In this document: positions 8,207 through 17,393 of the stretch, piece after piece | Layout of the letters: each line of letters opens with the position of its first letter | Numbering within the stretch: position 1 is the first letter of the stretch | Source: Candidatus Methylomirabilota bacterium | Lineage (GTDB): Bacteria; Methylomirabilota; Methylomirabilia; Methylomirabilales; Methylomirabilaceae | Reading direction: 5' to 3' | Length of the DNA stretch: 64,000 bases | NCBI GenBank assembly: GCA_028870115.1 | Contig: JAGWQH010000082.1 | Coordinates: 90,003 to 154,002 of the forward strand | Translations under genes and position numbers: made by a program | Notes under the pieces: model-generated | The model's database searches: none | The model's input: the letters and a program-made list of their open reading frames with translations, nothing else | Told to the model about the DNA's origin: nothing

Positions 8207-9520
8207 ATGCCTAAACTGAAGTTGATCACCTTTGGCTGTCAGGCGAACGATCTTGATTCAGAGCGGATCACCGGCCTGCTGCTTCGCGAGGGGTATACCC
8301 TTACCGAACGGGAGGAGGAGGCCGACCTGATTCTTCTCAATACCTGCGCGATCCGCGAGAAGGCGGAGCATAAGGTCTACAGCCGCCTCGGGTCTTTTCA
8401 GGTATTGAAACGGGAGCGCGCCGAACTGAAGATCGGCATCTGCGGATGTGTCGCGCAGCAGGAAGGGGAGGCGCTCCTTAATCGTTTTCCATACCTGGAC
8501 TTCGTTGTCGGTCCAGGACAGCTCACAGCCATTCCATCGTTGCTTCAGGCCGGGACGGCGAGAGGCGTTGCGACCGCAAGAACACCAGGTTACTCCTACC
8601 CCGTAAACGCGCCGGTTCAGCGTCAAAGCAATATCAGGGCCTGGGTCAGCATCATGGAGGGGTGCGATCACTTCTGTACCTTTTGCGTAGTTCCTTTCAC
8701 TCGTGGCCGTGAGCGCAGTCGGCCTCCGCAGGAGATCGTGGAGGAGATCCGCGGGCTCAAGCGCCAGGGGTATCGCGAGGTCACGCTCCTGGGTCAGACC
8801 GTCAACTCCTACGGGAGGAAACTCACGCCTCCGGTCAGCTTTGTGGAACTGCTCCGTCAGATCGATCAGCTCGTAGACGGTCAGATGCGGGTTCGATTTA
8901 CGAGTCCGCATCCTCTCGATGTGACCGATGAGCTGGCGGCGGCAATCGCCGAACTGCCGAGTCTGTGCGAACAGATCCATCTGCCGGTTCAATCGGGCTC
9001 TGATCGGATCCTGCATCAAATGAAGCGCGGCCATACTCGGGATGAGTACCTGGAAAAGATCGCACTGCTGCGGGCCAGGACACCAGAGATCGCTATCACT
9101 ACGGACATTATTGTCGGGTTTCCCGGTGAAACGGAGGAGGATTTTCAGGCGACTCTGAATCTGATGCAGAAGGTTGGGTTCGATGGCGCCTTCATGTTCA
9201 AGTATTCGCCGAGACCCCACACAGAGGCGGAACGGATGCCTGATCAGCTCTCTGAGGAGGTGAAAGCCCGTTGGTTGGAGCAGGCGCTTGCGCTCATGAA
9301 CCGACTGTCGCTGGAGCGCAACCGCGCGTACCTCGGCCGAACAGTCGAGGTGTTGGTGAATCGTGAAGATGCCAAGGGGAATACCGATCGCCATACCGGT
9401 CGGACACGGCAGAATAAGATTGTCCACTTTGGAGGTGGAGGGGTAGCGGACGGGAGCGTCGTGTCAGTGGCGATTACAGGGGCTACCCCCCTGTACCTGC
9501 AAGGCGGAATGGTGTGCTGA
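8207..9520 (+). CDS. miaB: tRNA-2-methylthio-N6-dimethylallyladenosine synthase MiaB
   Basis: Radical SAM methylthiotransferase that adds the ms2 group to i6A37 of tRNAs, acting after MiaA, whose gene is also in the window. ATG 8207 (MPKLKLITFGCQ) is chosen because an AGAGG sits 6 nt upstream and the conserved domain begins at once. The N-terminal UPF0004 domain cluster uses C11, C47 and C81, and the radical SAM cluster CX3CX2C is C153/C157/C160. A C-terminal TRAM domain is indicated by the YLGRTVEVLVNRED segment. The length is 437 aa. The stop overlaps the next gene by 7 nt. Confidence 0.94.
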   Translation: MPKLKLITFGCQANDLDSERITGLLLREGYTLTEREEEADLILLNTCAIREKAEHKVYSRLGSFQVLKRERAELKIGICGCVAQQEGEALLNRFPYLDFVVGPGQLTAIPSLLQAGTARGVATARTPGYSYPVNAPVQRQSNIRAWVSIMEGCDHFCTFCVVPFTRGRERSRPPQEIVEEIRGLKRQGYREVTLLGQTVNSYGRKLTPPVSFVELLRQIDQLVDGQMRVRFTSPHPLDVTDELAAAIAELPSLCEQIHLPVQSGSDRILHQMKRGHTRDEYLEKIALLRARTPEIAITTDIIVGFPGETEEDFQATLNLMQKVGFDGAFMFKYSPRPHTEAERMPDQLSEEVKARWLEQALALMNRLSLERNRAYLGRTVEVLVNREDAKGNTDRHTGRTRQNKIVHFGGGGVADGSVVSVAITGATPLYLQGGMVC

Positions 9521-10077
9521 CACATCGGGTTCTGTTCGATGAGCAGACGATTGCAGCGCGGGTGGATGAGCTGGCGTACGCGATCGCCCAGGACCTGCCG
9601 GAGCCGACGCCGGTCCTGATCGGTCTGCTCACCGGCGCGTTTATCTTCCTCGCCGACCTGGTACGGGCGCTGGGACGCTTGGAGATCGAGCCCCAGGTTG
9701 ACCTGATGGCCGTCTCACACTACGGGCCGTTGGTGGCCTCCAGTGGCCTGGTACAGCTCCACAAGGACAGCGCATTGGATCTCGACGGACGGGTGGTGTT
9801 GCTTGTCGATGATATCCTGGATTCGGGACGGACGCTCAGCATGGTCCGCGCGCACCTGGCCGCCCGGAACCCACGCTGGCTGCGCACCTGTGTCCTCCTG
9901 GACAAACCGAGTCGACGACAGGTGGCGATCAACGCCGACTACGTCGGCTTTGAGGTACCCGACGCCTGGATGATCGGCTACGGCCTCGACGCGTATGGGC
10001 AGGGACGGGGGCTTCCGTACGTGGCCGTACTTGAGACAGTAGACCCCGCCAGGATGGAAGTCGTACGCCAAACGTGA
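9514..10077 (+). CDS. hpt: Hypoxanthine-guanine phosphoribosyltransferase-like
   Basis: Type I phosphoribosyltransferase for purine salvage, transferring PRPP ribose phosphate to hypoxanthine or guanine. The PRPP motif is VVLLVDDILDSGRT (residues 94-107). The GLLTGAFIFLADL segment and the YVGFEVPDAWMIGYGLD region bind PPi and the base as in HPRT. The length is 187 aa. The start is GTG 9514, inside the miaB end, and its stop overlaps the radical SAM gene. Guanine versus hypoxanthine preference cannot be read from sequence. Confidence 0.9.
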   Translation: MLTHRVLFDEQTIAARVDELAYAIAQDLPEPTPVLIGLLTGAFIFLADLVRALGRLEIEPQVDLMAVSHYGPLVASSGLVQLHKDSALDLDGRVVLLVDDILDSGRTLSMVRAHLAARNPRWLRTCVLLDKPSRRQVAINADYVGFEVPDAWMIGYGLDAYGQGRGLPYVAVLETVDPARMEVVRQT

Positions 10078-10868
10078 TGACGAGGGACACACGCCGACAC
10101 CGTCTGGTCAAAGAGGATCTGGTCTACGGGCCGCTGCATTCCCGACGGCTCGGCCGCTCGCTGGGCGTGAATCTGCTTGGGGCCGGCGCGAAGCTCTGTT
10201 CCTTCAACTGTCGTTATTGTCAGTGCGGCTGGACAGTGCATCCGATCCTGAAGCCCACCGAGCAGAGCGCGGAGTTGCCTTCAGCTCAAAAGGTTACCGA
10301 TGCCTTGGAGACGAAGCTTCAGCAACTGCGCCGTGAGCAGATCCCCATCGACGTCATCACTTTCTCAGGCAATGGCGAGCCGACGCTCCATCCGGAGTTG
10401 GAGGCGATTGTCAAGGCCGCCGCTGACCTGCGGGACCTCTATACGCCCTACGCCAAGCTCGCCATTCTTTCGAATAGCTCTACTGTGCATCGGCCGGAGG
10501 TGCGCGCCGCCCTGCTGAGGATCGATCTAAAGTTGATGAAGTTGGATGCCGGAAGCGAGACACTCGTGCGTCGGATCAATCTGCCGGCCCCCGGGTGGGA
10601 CTTCGGTACGATGCTCCAGGGGTTAGCCGAGCTCGACGGCGTACTACTGCAAACGATGTTCGTGTGGGGGAGAGTGGCGAATACGGCCCCTTTAGCGATT
10701 CGCGAATGGTCCGACCGGGTGGGTGAGATTTGCCCGCGTGGTGTTCATATCTATACGCTCGACCGGGTCCCAGCCGACCCCGGCTTGACGCCGGTTTCCA
10801 GGGGGGTACTCGAGTCGATTGCCGGCTACGCGCGACGGCGCGCCCATGTTCCAATTGAGGTCTACTGA
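10074..10868 (+). CDS. Radical SAM protein of unknown substrate
   Basis: A 264-aa radical SAM enzyme with cluster motif C42-X3-C46-X2-C49 (CSFNCRYC) behind the VYGPLHSRRLGRSLG opening that typifies a widespread uncharacterised family. FSGNGEPTLHPE is the SAM-binding GEP motif. No extra iron-sulfur or SPASM domain is obvious. The start is GTG 10074 (4-nt overlap with hpt) or ATG 10077. It is packed between a purine salvage gene and the VKOR fusion and overlaps the latter by 23 nt. The reaction is unknown, and neither neighbour gives a convincing clue. Confidence 0.85.
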   Translation: MMTRDTRRHRLVKEDLVYGPLHSRRLGRSLGVNLLGAGAKLCSFNCRYCQCGWTVHPILKPTEQSAELPSAQKVTDALETKLQQLRREQIPIDVITFSGNGEPTLHPELEAIVKAAADLRDLYTPYAKLAILSNSSTVHRPEVRAALLRIDLKLMKLDAGSETLVRRINLPAPGWDFGTMLQGLAELDGVLLQTMFVWGRVANTAPLAIREWSDRVGEICPRGVHIYTLDRVPADPGLTPVSRGVLESIAGYARRRAHVPIEVY

Positions 10869-12498
10869 GGCAGTCGGTAGCCGTCGAACGTTGCGGCGGC
10901 TGCTGGCGCTCCCTGTACTCGCCCTGTTAGGCCTGGGCGACTCAAGCTATCTGCTCTGGCAGCATCGCGCGGACACTGCGGCCTTCTGTCTTGCAGGGGG
11001 ATGCGATGTTGTCAATCAAAGCGCATACTCTGAGATCAGAGGAATCCCTCTTGCCGCCTTCGGTATCGGGGGGTATCTGCTGCTACTTACTCTCTCGATC
11101 GTGGCCGTAACGCTTCTCAGTCGGCGGGTGCTGGGGATGATCGTCGCAATCGCCGGAATCGGCGTCGCGGTGTCGGCATGGCTGATCTATCTGCAGGTCG
11201 CAGTGATTGAATCGATCTGTTCGTGGTGCGTCCTTTCGGCCTTCACGATGACGTCGCTCTTTAGTCTGAGCCTGAGTGCGTTTCTCACGATACGACCTCT
11301 AGCGCTGTCGGAACGGGCGATCCCACCACGAACAATGCAAGTTCCAACAGGGGCTTTGCGACGCGCCTACAGGTTTCCGCTGATGGCGGCGGGGATGCTC
11401 GCCCTGCTCGCTGCATTGCTGGGAGGACTCTACCGTTTAGGTTGGGACTGGTCAATCGTCCCTGCGACGTTGCCGGATGTACATGGTCCTCTGATGGTGT
11501 CCGGATTCTTAGGGACGCTTATCGGGTTGGAACGGGCGGTGGCAATGGGGAAGTGGTGGTCTGCTGTTGGACCGCTGTGTACCGGGGCGGGCGCCGTGGC
11601 GCTGATTACCGGTGTGCCCGGTACAGTAGGTCCGGCATTGATGACCATGGGCAGCCTCATCTTGGTCGTCACGTTCGCTCGCCTCATATGGGAGCAGCCG
11701 GCCCTGTTTACAATCACGATGGGGCTTGGGGCGCTCGTGTGGCTGGGAGGCAACATCCTCTGGCTTAACGGATGGTCGATTGCCAGCGTAGTGAGTTGGT
11801 GGGCCGCCTTCCTGATCCTGACCATTGCCGGCGAACGACTGGAGTTGAGCCGCTTTCTCCCTCTTGCGCCACGACATCGGCTCTCATTCCTCGCCGCGCT
11901 GGGGTTGTTTGTGGCCGGACTCATTCCCGTCGGGATTGCGTTCGACATCGGGGCGCGCCTGAGCGGGTTGGGGCTGATTGCGCTGAGTGTCTGGTTATTG
12001 CGGCACGATATGGCGCGACATGCGGTGCAAAAAACAGGACTCCACCGATTTGTGGCGCTCAGCCTGCTTTCAGGCTACGTGTGGCTGGCAGTAGCCGGGA
12101 TGCTCACATTAATTTTTGGCGGAGTGGCGGCTCACCATCATGCAACTTTGCACGCTATGCACGGACCTGACATTCAGAACGGCTATGATGCGACTCTACA
12201 CGCCATATTTGTGGGCTTTGTGTTTTCTATGATTATCGGGCACGCCCCGATCATCTTTCCGTCTGTGCTGGGAATTCCTTTGCCTTTTCGCCCCGCCTTC
12301 TACAGCCATCTCATCCTGCTTCATCTGTCGCTTGTGCTGCGAATAGTGGGGGATGTGGCGATGTGGCAGCCCGGAAGACTGGCGGGCGGACTGTTCAATG
12401 TGGTAGCCGTACTACTCTTTCTGGGCAACATGGCGTTGTCTGCTGTGTCTGGAAAACGATCAGGCTCGTTGGTAGATGCTGGGGGGCAAGCAGGTTGA
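10846..12498 (+). CDS. VKOR-NnrS-like fusion membrane protein
   Basis: A 550-aa polytopic membrane protein with two parts. Residues 15-150 match vitamin K epoxide reductase/DsbB-like quinone-linked disulfide oxidases: loop cysteines C48 and C53, the CDVVNQSAY and GIPLAAFG segments, and the redox pair C125-SW-C128. From about 175 to 535 is a second block of about ten hydrophobic segments with conserved-looking histidines (H213 in PDVHGPLMVSGFLGTLIGLE, H452, H466 in IIGHAP, H488) resembling NnrS/heme-copper-like proteins linked to NO metabolism. ATG 10846 follows the domain start. A 9-residue longer form begins at 10819. The next gene is a related multi-His membrane protein, so the two probably form a complex. 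The joint function is inferred. Confidence 0.75.
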   Translation: MFQLRSTEAVGSRRTLRRLLALPVLALLGLGDSSYLLWQHRADTAAFCLAGGCDVVNQSAYSEIRGIPLAAFGIGGYLLLLTLSIVAVTLLSRRVLGMIVAIAGIGVAVSAWLIYLQVAVIESICSWCVLSAFTMTSLFSLSLSAFLTIRPLALSERAIPPRTMQVPTGALRRAYRFPLMAAGMLALLAALLGGLYRLGWDWSIVPATLPDVHGPLMVSGFLGTLIGLERAVAMGKWWSAVGPLCTGAGAVALITGVPGTVGPALMTMGSLILVVTFARLIWEQPALFTITMGLGALVWLGGNILWLNGWSIASVVSWWAAFLILTIAGERLELSRFLPLAPRHRLSFLAALGLFVAGLIPVGIAFDIGARLSGLGLIALSVWLLRHDMARHAVQKTGLHRFVALSLLSGYVWLAVAGMLTLIFGGVAAHHHATLHAMHGPDIQNGYDATLHAIFVGFVFSMIIGHAPIIFPSVLGIPLPFRPAFYSHLILLHLSLVLRIVGDVAMWQPGRLAGGLFNVVAVLLFLGNMALSAVSGKRSGSLVDAGGQAG

Positions 12499-12518
12499 GG
12501 TCAGAAAAGGGATATCCC

Positions 12519-13943
12519 ATGACGTTGCACCGATCCGAAAGATTGCGGATCGATCTTGATCCGAGAGAAGGGGCGAACGTGGTTCCGGAGCAGGATACCG
12601 AACCGATAGCAAAAGGCATGCCGTCTCGCGACGTCATCCGAATGGCGCGACTTCCGATCCACTTCTTCATGTCGGCTATTATCCTCTTCGGAGTGGGTGT
12701 CGCGTCGGTGCCTTGGGTGGTAGGCGATCTCGTGGAGTTCTTCTATCAGCCTCGGATCCTGGCCGTGACCCATACCTTTACGCTGGGATGGATCAGCTCC
12801 GCCATCATGGGGGTTATGTACCGGCTCGTTCCAGCCATAACGAAACGGCCCTTGCGCTTTCCGAGATTAGCGCGCTGGCAGTTCGGGCTCTTCATCTTCA
12901 GCGCGACAGGTCTCATGGCGCACATGCTGATTGGAGCATGGCCACCCACTTGGATGGCGGCGGCGGCCATTGTGCTCAGCGTGATCTTCTTTGCGATGAA
13001 CATGTGGCACTGCCTTGGTCCTGCTTGGCACAAGAGTGCGGCCGAAACCGGCATGTGCATATCGATCGGATTTCTGTTGCTTGCGGCAACGCTCGGCTTT
13101 CTCCTGGCGTTCGATAAGGCTCGCGGGTTTCTTCCCGGCAACGTTCTCACTAACCTGGCCGGTCACGCGCATCTTGCGGCGCTCGGATGGGTGAGCCTGA
13201 CCATCTGTTCCGTCTCCTATCGGATGGCTCCGGCGTTTCTCTTGTCCGAACTGACGCTACCGCGTGTGGCAGTCTGGCAAGTGTACGGCCTTGCCGTCGG
13301 CGTCGCCGGATTAGCGATGGCGCTTCTTGGCTGGATTCCCGGGATAACCGTCTGGAGTGTGGTGATCCTGTTGGCTCTGCTTACCTATGTCGGCATACTT
13401 CAGACGCTTATGCGTCATCGGCGGATACCGATCGATTGGACGATGCGGCACGCGCTGGCCGGCATCGTGTGTTTGCTGCTTGCCGTTGGACTCGGATTCT
13501 CGCTGCTGTGGATTGATCCGGATAGCGCCCTTGGCAATAGGATTGCGGGAGCGTACGGAGTGCTGGGGCTGCTCGGGTGGGTGACGAACCTCATTATCGG
13601 GATGTCTTTCAAGCTCTTTCCAGGATTCGTCGTTGGTGTGCGTGACCGCAGAGGATGGCCCAGGCTGGCAATCGCAGAGCTGTCCCTCCAGAGCTGCCGG
13701 CCGCTCGTCTTTGTCTTACTGAACGTCGGCGTCCTGACGCTGGCTGGTGGCCTGATCACGGCCCAGGTGGCGATCGCTCGGCTGGGTGCCATGGTCCTCG
13801 CACTGGGAGGCCTGATTTACGTGGCGGTGATGGGACGGACCCTGAGCTATGCCTATCGTGCTGCTGTTTCTCCGGCTGCAGGTGACCCGCTCCATCTCGT
13901 TTCCGATGACTCGTCGAGCCGACACGACTCTACATCTCAGTAG
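12519..13943 (+). CDS. NnrS/heme-copper oxidase subunit I-like membrane protein
   Basis: A 474-aa protein with roughly twelve hydrophobic segments. Histidine-bearing motifs in helices include H48, H85 in THTFTLGW, H135, H164 and the pair H216/H218 in GHAHLAALGW. The two LGW motifs suggest an internal duplication (HTFTLGW with MYRLVPA, and GHAHLAALGW with SYRMAPA). Such motifs occur in NnrS and in heme-copper oxidase subunit I-like proteins. The catalytic Cu and Tyr residues of true oxidases were not identified. ATG 12519 is chosen over an upstream in-frame start at 12363 because the extra stretch lies inside the previous gene. The gap from the VKOR fusion is 20 nt, so they are cotranscribed. 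Confidence 0.7.
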   Translation: MTLHRSERLRIDLDPREGANVVPEQDTEPIAKGMPSRDVIRMARLPIHFFMSAIILFGVGVASVPWVVGDLVEFFYQPRILAVTHTFTLGWISSAIMGVMYRLVPAITKRPLRFPRLARWQFGLFIFSATGLMAHMLIGAWPPTWMAAAAIVLSVIFFAMNMWHCLGPAWHKSAAETGMCISIGFLLLAATLGFLLAFDKARGFLPGNVLTNLAGHAHLAALGWVSLTICSVSYRMAPAFLLSELTLPRVAVWQVYGLAVGVAGLAMALLGWIPGITVWSVVILLALLTYVGILQTLMRHRRIPIDWTMRHALAGIVCLLLAVGLGFSLLWIDPDSALGNRIAGAYGVLGLLGWVTNLIIGMSFKLFPGFVVGVRDRRGWPRLAIAELSLQSCRPLVFVLLNVGVLTLAGGLITAQVAIARLGAMVLALGGLIYVAVMGRTLSYAYRAAVSPAAGDPLHLVSDDSSSRHDSTSQ

Positions 13944-13969
13944 CCGGTACACCCACCTGGAAAAAGGAT

Positions 13970-13998
13970 TTGACAACCTTCCGCGTGCTCTCTATCAT
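13970..13998 (+). promoter_or_regulatory. Sigma-70 promoter of the IHF-like gene
   Basis: TTGACA (13970-13975), a 17-nt spacer and TATCAT (13993-13998) form a near-consensus promoter. The predicted start near 14005 leaves a leader of about 108 nt before the HU/IHF ATG at 14114, room for autoregulation. No operator was recognised. Confidence 0.7.
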
Positions 13999-14113
13999 AT
14001 CAACGAAAGTGGAGGGGAAAGGTTGAGAAAGCTCTCTGATCCGTAGCGAAAGCTGATATAGGAACTGAAGCACTCAAAGAAATGGTGTATTTTCGTAAGA
14101 GGGAAGGAAAACA

Positions 14114-14395
14114 ATGACCAAGGCTGACATAGCTTCGATCGTCGCCGAAAGAGGCCTCGCCAAGAAACAGGCGATGGAAGCAGTGGAGGCGACCCTCGAC
14201 ATTGTGAAAGACGCCCTCAAGAAAGGGGAGAAGATCCAGCTTGTCGGCTTCGGCTCTTTTCAGGTCAGAGCCAAGCGGGCGAGAAAAGGGCGGAACCCTC
14301 AGACCGGTGATCCGATTACTATTTCGGCTCGCAAGGTACTGAAGTTCAAGCCGGGTAAGGCCCTGCATCAGGCTGTGAACGACCTCGGCGGGTAG
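14114..14395 (+). CDS. ihfA: DNA-bending protein, IHF alpha-like (HU family)
   Basis: A 93-aa HU/IHF-family protein that bends DNA. It has the MTKADIA start, the [21 protein letters not shown] beta-arm with the intercalating Pro, and the [12 protein letters not shown] segment, which resembles IHF-alpha (ITARRVVTF) more than HU. The following MerR-type gene is also the common ihfA neighbour. GGAAGG precedes ATG 14114, and a strong promoter lies upstream. HU rather than IHF remains possible. A second paralogue at 19940-20221 looks like the beta partner. Confidence 0.88.
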   Translation: MTKADIASIVAERGLAKKQAMEAVEATLDIVKDALKKGEKIQLVGFGSFQVRAKRARKGRNPQTGDPITISARKVLKFKPGKALHQAVNDLGG

Positions 14396-14423
14396 CTTTC
14401 GAGTCGGCGGAAGAGGCAAGACT

Positions 14424-14834
14424 GTGCCCAGCGCACGGATGAGGTTGGTTAGAACAAAACCTCGGGCTTTACAAAGGCTTCTCCCAGGTCTTGATAGCGG
14501 TTCCGAGATCCCTGAAAAACTGTACTTCAAGATTGGAGAGGTTGCTGAGCTGACCGGGGTTCAACCGTACATCCTCCGCTACTGGGAGACACAGTTTACG
14601 ACACTGCGACCAACCAAGAGCCCAAGCGGGCAGCGCCTCTATCGACGTAATGATGTGTTGGCTGTACTTCGCATTAAGGAGTTGCTTTACCAGAGGCGCT
14701 TCACCATTGCGGGCGCGAAGCGCCATCTCGCATCTGAGCAGGAACCGTTCCCGCCAACGGTGTTGGATTCTCTCCGACTGGTGAAGGAAGAACTGAAGCA
14801 AGTCTCTTCGTTATTGCGTAGAGATTCCCCCTGA
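14424..14834 (+). CDS. MerR-family transcriptional regulator
   Basis: A 136-aa DNA-binding protein whose winged-helix MerR domain starts near residue 33 ([22 protein letters not shown]), with the recognition wing [10 protein letters not shown] at about 66-75. The C-terminal part is short and has no cysteine sensor pair, so it is unlikely to be a metal sensor. It matches the small MerR proteins often found downstream of ihfA. GTG 14424 gives the longest form. The first 30 residues are not conserved-looking, so the start is uncertain. Confidence 0.83.
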   Translation: MPSARMRLVRTKPRALQRLLPGLDSGSEIPEKLYFKIGEVAELTGVQPYILRYWETQFTTLRPTKSPSGQRLYRRNDVLAVLRIKELLYQRRFTIAGAKRHLASEQEPFPPTVLDSLRLVKEELKQVSSLLRRDSP

Positions 14835-14853
14835 CGTGAAGACTTGGCATCCT

Positions 14854-14930
14854 CGGGGCGTGGCGCAGCCTGGTAGCGCACTGGCATGGGGGGCCAGGGG
14901 TCGTTGGTTCAAATCCAATCGCCCCGACCA
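14854..14930 (+). tRNA. tRNA-Pro (anticodon GGG)
   Basis: A full cloverleaf can be drawn: acceptor CGGGGCG/CGCCCCG, D arm GCGC/GCGC, anticodon stem CTGGC/GCCAG with loop ATGGGGG (anticodon GGG), T arm GTTGG/CCAAT with TTCAAAT, and an encoded CCA at 14928-14930. Length 77 nt. It reads proline CCC/CCU. A terminator follows. Confidence 0.93.
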
Positions 14931-14960
14931 GTTTGACCCATTGGTATTCGAGACCATCGA

Positions 14961-14989
14961 AGGGCAGATGATATATCTGCTCTTTTTTT
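14961..14989 (+). terminator. Rho-independent terminator after tRNA-Pro
   Basis: The hairpin AGGGCAGAT / ATCTGCTCT (9 bp with one G-U, 5-nt loop) runs directly into a run of T at 14983-14989. It ends the tRNA transcript just before surE. Confidence 0.8.
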
Positions 14990-14998
14990 CAGTTGTGA

Positions 14999-15787
14999 AT
15001 GAATATTCTGATCTCTAATGATGACGGTATTCACGCTCGAGGGCTTCGGGTGCTTGCGGATGCCCTATCCAACCTTGGTGAGGTGTGGGTAGTGGCACCC
15101 GATCGCGAACGGAGCGCATCCGGCCACTCCCTTACACTAAACAGGCCGCTGCGTGTCACCAAGGTTGCACCGACCTGGTTCACGGTCGACGGTACGCCTA
15201 CTGATTGCGTCGCACTGGCGCTGATGGGTATGATCAACCGGAAGTTCGATCTGGTCGCCTCGGGGATCAATGTTGGCGGGAATATGGGCGATGATGTGAC
15301 CTACTCCGGGACAGTGTCGGCCGCCTTCGAAGCGACGCTGCTCGGGGTCCCGGCGTTTGCCCTGTCCGTCGTGGCTCATCGTCGGGTCAACTTTACGGCT
15401 GCAGGACTGGTCGCGGTTATGATGGCGAAGCTGATTGCTAAAAATGGACTGCCATCAAATACCATGCTGAACGTGAACGTTCCGAATTGTCGACCGTCAG
15501 CGATTAAAGGTGTGGCGATCACGCAACAGGGAAGGCGACGCTATGATGACATTATCGTGAGAAAGGTCGATCCACGCGGGAAGGCCTATTACTGGATCGG
15601 TGGGAAGGAACCCACATGGGAGCCATCGGAAGACAGCGATTATGCCGCGGTGATGGCGGGGTCGATCTCGATTACGCCGCTTCACCTGGATCTGACTAAC
15701 TCGAGCGTTGTCGAAGCGCTCCAGAGGTGGGAATTCCGCTGGGACGACGTATCGGCCACAGCGGGGCGGCGGCGCGCAACAGCGTAA
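14999..15787 (+). CDS. surE: 5'/3'-nucleotidase SurE
   Basis: Metal-dependent nucleoside monophosphate phosphatase, 262 aa, for stationary-phase survival. The acidic metal site D8-D9 in ISNDDGI, the [12 protein letters not shown] segment, the [10 protein letters not shown] stretch and SGINVGGN are all present. pcm follows after a 43-nt gap, the classic surE-pcm pair of protein and nucleotide repair genes. The ATG at 14999 is immediately downstream of the tRNA terminator, so its promoter is unclear. It may rely on readthrough. Confidence 0.93.
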   Translation: MNILISNDDGIHARGLRVLADALSNLGEVWVVAPDRERSASGHSLTLNRPLRVTKVAPTWFTVDGTPTDCVALALMGMINRKFDLVASGINVGGNMGDDVTYSGTVSAAFEATLLGVPAFALSVVAHRRVNFTAAGLVAVMMAKLIAKNGLPSNTMLNVNVPNCRPSAIKGVAITQQGRRRYDDIIVRKVDPRGKAYYWIGGKEPTWEPSEDSDYAAVMAGSISITPLHLDLTNSSVVEALQRWEFRWDDVSATAGRRRATA

Positions 15788-15830
15788 CATGGTTGTCGAT
15801 GGGTGTGAATAACAGCGTTGCGTTTGCATA

Positions 15831-16472
15831 ATGGATTACGCGGTTGCCCGGCAGCGAATGGTAGCCGAGCAGCTGGTGAGACGCGGGATTACGCACCCTG
15901 GGGTCCTGCAGGCAATGGGCAAGGTCCCCAGACATCTGTTTGTGGAAGAAGCGTTCTGGGGGCGTGCCTACGGCGATTGTCCCTTGCCGATTGGTGAGAA
16001 GCAAACGATCTCGCAACCGTTTATGGTAGCGCTTATGACAGAGCTGCTTGAGCTCGAAGCGGATCAGCGGGTGCTGGAGATCGGGACTGGCTCCGGATAT
16101 CAGACAGCGATCCTGACGGAAATGGGCGTGAAGGTATATTCGGTTGAGCGGAATCGAACGCTCGCGTTACGCGCGCGGTATCGACTTGAGTCACTCGGGT
16201 ACTACCACGCGTGGATTCGTGCAGGGGACGGCTCCATTGGTTGGAAGGAGAAGGCGCCTTTTAACGCTATCATTGTGAGCGCTGGCGCTCCTAAGATCCC
16301 GATGTCTCTGGCCGAACAGCTCGCTGATCATGGGCGTCTGGTGCTGCCGGTCGGCCAACCATGGAATCAGGTTCTCAAGAAAGGCGTAAAGAGAGGGACG
16401 ACCATACGGTGGACGGATCTCGGACATTGTGCATTTGTCAAATTGATTGGCCAACAGGGATGGGACGGATGA
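15831..16472 (+). CDS. pcm: Protein-L-isoaspartate O-methyltransferase
   Basis: Repairs isoaspartyl residues in damaged proteins by SAM-dependent methylation. The 213-aa sequence has the [14 protein letters not shown] start, the substrate-binding [11 protein letters not shown], the SAM motif [11 protein letters not shown] and the [11 protein letters not shown] segment. It pairs with surE upstream. The stop is 3 nt from tRNA-Pro(CGG), so the two are likely on one transcript. Confidence 0.94.
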   Translation: MDYAVARQRMVAEQLVRRGITHPGVLQAMGKVPRHLFVEEAFWGRAYGDCPLPIGEKQTISQPFMVALMTELLELEADQRVLEIGTGSGYQTAILTEMGVKVYSVERNRTLALRARYRLESLGYYHAWIRAGDGSIGWKEKAPFNAIIVSAGAPKIPMSLAEQLADHGRLVLPVGQPWNQVLKKGVKRGTTIRWTDLGHCAFVKLIGQQGWDG

Positions 16473-16474
16473 TG

Positions 16475-16552
<78 letters not shown>

Positions 16553-16731
16553 TTATTTTTCCTAATGTGGCGAGTCTCTTGACTGATAGGTGCCGGCAGC
16601 AGTCAGGATATCCCGGATCGTCGCTCGATATAACGGTAAGCTATGCGGGCTTGTTTTTTGTCGGTTATTCAGACGATTGTGATGCAGGCCGCCATCGGAC
16701 GGTTCCCCACCATTAGTGAGGGACAGTAGAG

Positions 16732-17253
16732 ATGCCTACTGAATCGCTGAAGCAGAAAATTCGGGATATCCCGGATTTTCCAAAAAAGGGGATCGTTTTC
16801 AAAGACATCACGCCATTGCTGGCGGACGGTAAGGCCTTCCATGCGGCCATTGACCAGATTGCTGAGCGATTTCACGATCGACATATCGATCTGGTGGTAG
16901 GTGTAGAGGCGAGGGGCTTCATTGTCGCTGCGGCATTGGCCTATAGGCTTCATGCGGGTACAACGTTGATCCGAAAGCCCGGGAAGCTGCCATATAAGAC
17001 ACACCGCACGACGTATGCTTTGGAGTACGGCGCCGACACGCTTGAGATCCATCAGGATGCCATACTGCCAAGCCAGCGGATCCTGATGGCGGACGACTTA
17101 CTCGCCACCGGCGGTACGATGAGTGCTGCGATCGACCTCATTACTCGCCTCGGCGGCCATGTCGTTGGCGTGGCTTTCCTGATTGAGCTGTTATCTCTGC
17201 AGGGGAGAGAACGGTTCGGGGATCGGGAAGTCTTCTCATTGATCCAGTTCTGA
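16732..17253 (+). CDS. apt: Adenine phosphoribosyltransferase
   Basis: Salvages adenine to AMP using PRPP. The 173-aa sequence has the KIRDIPDFPKKGIVFKDITP start, VGVEARGFIVAAALA and the PRPP loop ILMADDLLATGGTM near 121-134. This is the standard length and order. It lies 179 nt after tRNA-Pro(CGG) and 32 nt before tRNA-Arg. No convincing promoter was found in the gap. Confidence 0.95.
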   Translation: MPTESLKQKIRDIPDFPKKGIVFKDITPLLADGKAFHAAIDQIAERFHDRHIDLVVGVEARGFIVAAALAYRLHAGTTLIRKPGKLPYKTHRTTYALEYGADTLEIHQDAILPSQRILMADDLLATGGTMSAAIDLITRLGGHVVGVAFLIELLSLQGRERFGDREVFSLIQF

Positions 17254-17285
17254 TCAGCGTCTTGACCGAGTCAAACGTGCAACAG

Positions 17286-17362
17286 GCGCCCGTAGCTCAG
17301 ATGGATAGAGCAAGGGTTTCCTAAACCCTGTGCCGCAGGTTCAAGTCCTGTCGGGCGCACCA
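17286..17362 (+). tRNA. tRNA-Arg (anticodon CCT)
   Basis: Acceptor GCGCCCG/CGGGCGC, D arm GCTC/GAGC, anticodon stem AGGGT/ACCCT with loop TTCCTAA (anticodon CCT), T arm GCAGG/CCTGT, encoded CCA at 17360-17362. It reads AGG arginine codons. It sits between apt and the TPR protein gene. Confidence 0.94.
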
Positions 17363-17393
17363 GCCCATGCGGTCCCATGGGGAGTGAAAACAA

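Noticed and set aside
8258..9427. A 389-codon minus-strand frame opposite miaB
   Set aside because: It is antisense to a complete MiaB with all cysteines. The translation has no domain and is a codon-bias shadow.
14836..15018. A 60-codon plus-strand frame over tRNA-Pro(GGG)
   Set aside because: It reads through a well-folded tRNA and its terminator, so it is not a gene.
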